From DATKYV01 sp035528275 (lineage in GTDB: Bacteria > Acidobacteriota > Terriglobia > UBA7540), in contig DATKYV010000084.1 of the NCBI GenBank assembly GCA_035528275.1, forward strand, positions 1-7,702: 7,702 nucleotides of DNA, written 5' to 3'. The position numbers and the translations under genes were made by a program. Below are positions 6,594-7,702 of this stretch, piece after piece; position 1 is the stretch's first letter; each line of letters begins with the position of its first letter. The notes beneath the pieces were generated by a model. It saw nothing but the letters and a program-made list of their open reading frames with translations, searched no databases and was not told where the DNA came from.

Positions 6594-6638
6594 GACTCCC
6601 CGACGAGGAAGAATCTTTCCCCGACTCGCCGGGGACTC
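6594..6638. terminator. Imperfect stem-loop between maeB and the permease, possible bidirectional terminator
   Basis: Arms of 14 bases (6594-6607 and 6625-6638) pair with two mismatches around a 17-base loop. A shorter competing hairpin, TCCCCG (6618-6623) with CGGGGA (6630-6635), uses part of the same bases. A weak AT-rich stretch (6641-6651) follows on the plus strand, and CAGAA/TTCTG (6638-6653) adds another small stem. The location between two convergent stop codons fits a terminator zone, but the T-tract is poor. Confidence 0.35.
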
Positions 6639-6671
6639 AGAATTATTGTTCTGGCTTCTCCCGGCAGCCGA

Positions 6672-7702
6672 CTAGAGTGAACTTACCTGCTGGTCGGACT
6701 CGGGCCCACTTCGGCGCCTTACCCAAAGCCAGTTCGCCAGGGCGATGGCGCCCGTGACGACGATGATCACCAGCTCCGCCCCGCCCATGCGCGTGGCGAG
6801 TACGAGGGAGAAGGCAATTCCCAGGAGTGCCAACAAGTTTCCGGCAGGAAGCAGAAACGCCGGTTCGCTCGGCCGCTTCTTGCGCAGGACCGGAATTGCC
6901 GCGCACGTCGACGCGTAGGTGAAGAGCCGGGCCACCACCGACAGTGTCAGATTCCACCGGAAGGTTCCCGCCACAGCGAGAACCCAGACCAGCAACGCAA
7001 AGAACACAATCGAGACGTGCGGGGTGCGAAATTTCGAGTGCACCGCGGCGAGAAAGCGCGGGAAGTCGCCGCCCTCGGCGAGGGCAAAGGTGAGCCGCGG
7101 GTTGTTGACCATCATCGAGCTCAGGTAACCGTACACGGAGACCAGCGCGCCCAAAGCGATCAGCCCCGCGCCAATGGGGCCGAGGAACTCGGCCGCGGCG
7201 GCGGCGAGTGGGCGGTCGGTCAGCTCCGGTGCTTTCAGGACGCCGACAACAACCACCTGAATCAAAGTGAAGAGCACGGTGGTGACGGCAAGGGAGGCGA
7301 GCAAGGCGAAGGGCGCGTCGCGTCGCGGGTCTTTGGCCTCACCCATGGGGATAAGCGCCGCCTCGAACCCTCCGAAAGCGTAGACGAGAACCAGTACCGC
7401 GTCGAGCCACGCGCCGGTGGGCTTTGCGACCTCGGAGGTCAACAGGCTGCCCTGGACAAAGAATATTCCGATGCCGACGAATAGAAAAAGAGGCAGAAGC
7501 TTGGCGACGATGAACACATCGCTGAGGCGCGCGCCCGACTTCACACCACGATAGTTCACCACGGCAAGCACGCCGATGAGAAAAGTGAGAATCGCCAGAC
7601 GCGGCAGCCCGCCGGTTGCGCCGGGCCAGAACTCGGCAAGGTAAATGACGAAGAGGTTGGCGTTGGCCGCCGCGGCGGTCAGGCGAACCAGCCAGGCGAG
7701 CC
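6672..7702 (-). CDS. APC-superfamily amino acid permease, C-terminal part (start lies beyond the right edge)
   Basis: The frame is open from the right edge of the window to a TAG at 6672 and gives 342 residues of a multi-span inner-membrane transporter. Numbering from the first visible residue, 'VNYRGVKSGARLSD' (48-61) precedes a hydrophobic span. 'YAFGGFEAALIPMGEAKDPRRDAP' at 107-130 is split by eye into the helix motif 'YAFGGFE' and the following 'GEAKDPRRDAP'; this is the family hallmark of the unwound sixth helix. 'NNPRLTFALAEGGDFPRFLA' (199-218) and 'RTPHVSI' (225-231) match the conserved loop after helix 8. About eight hydrophobic spans are visible and the protein ends in a short charged tail. 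Full members are about 430-500 residues, so about 100 or more N-terminal residues are missing. A GTG at 7571 is not the start, because the same frame continues upstream with family-like sequence. Substrate is unknown beyond an amino acid or amine. Confidence 0.92.
   Translation of the reverse strand, partial: LAWLVRLTAAAANANLFVIYLAEFWPGATGGLPRLAILTFLIGVLAVVNYRGVKSGARLSDVFIVAKLLPLFLFVGIGIFFVQGSLLTSEVAKPTGAWLDAVLVLVYAFGGFEAALIPMGEAKDPRRDAPFALLASLAVTTVLFTLIQVVVVGVLKAPELTDRPLAAAAAEFLGPIGAGLIALGALVSVYGYLSSMMVNNPRLTFALAEGGDFPRFLAAVHSKFRTPHVSIVFFALLVWVLAVAGTFRWNLTLSVVARLFTYASTCAAIPVLRKKRPSEPAFLLPAGNLLALLGIAFSLVLATRMGGAELVIIVVTGAIALANWLWVRRRSGPESDQQVSSL

Noticed and set aside
7569..7571. GTG as the start of the permease
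   Set aside because: The same frame stays open to the window edge with hydrophobic, transporter-like sequence, so the GTG is an internal valine codon and the gene is cut by the window.
1..7702. CRISPR array, insertion sequence, phage genes, toxin-antitoxin or defence system
   Set aside because: No regularly spaced repeats, transposase or integrase motifs, or small paired genes were seen on either strand.

Overview
The window reads as ordinary chromosome from a G+C-rich bacterium. The coding style, the secreted glycosidase and the Old Yellow Enzyme subtype fit a soil-type Acidobacteriota genome best. That assignment comes from general resemblance, not a search, so I hold it with moderate confidence. 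Five protein genes cover nearly all of the DNA, and two of them run off the ends.

Left half, all on the minus strand in transcription order: a membrane-embedded site-2 protease with two C-terminal CBS domains (3773 to 2673), then a secreted glycoside hydrolase family 2 enzyme (2550 to 346), then the N-terminal part of an Old Yellow Enzyme-type flavin oxidoreductase (336 to beyond base 1). The last two genes are 9 bases apart and probably share a transcript. The protease is 122 bases upstream of the hydrolase, with a G+C-rich hairpin directly after its stop, so it may be a separate unit.

A 449-base divergent intergenic region (3774-4222) separates the protease from a plus-strand maeB-type malic enzyme (4223-6499), a 758-residue protein made of malic, NAD(P)-binding and phosphotransacetylase-like domains. 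The intergenic region holds the most interesting non-coding structure seen here: a 92-base nested inverted repeat (3791-3882) lying exactly between a possible -10 box and the ribosome binding site of the protease gene. It could be a structured 5' leader or a dispersed palindromic repeat.

Right end: maeB converges on a minus-strand APC-family amino acid permease (6672 to beyond 7702, start missing). The 172 bases between them carry a perfect 19-bp inverted repeat with a 5-base loop, followed by a second imperfect stem.

The genes do not form an obvious joint pathway. Malic enzyme supplies pyruvate and NADPH, the permease imports amino acids, the hydrolase processes extracytoplasmic glycans, and the protease presumably handles regulated intramembrane proteolysis. 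I did not find evidence of an undescribed multi-gene system. The points worth following are the palindromic intergenic elements and the hydrolase-oxidoreductase pairing.
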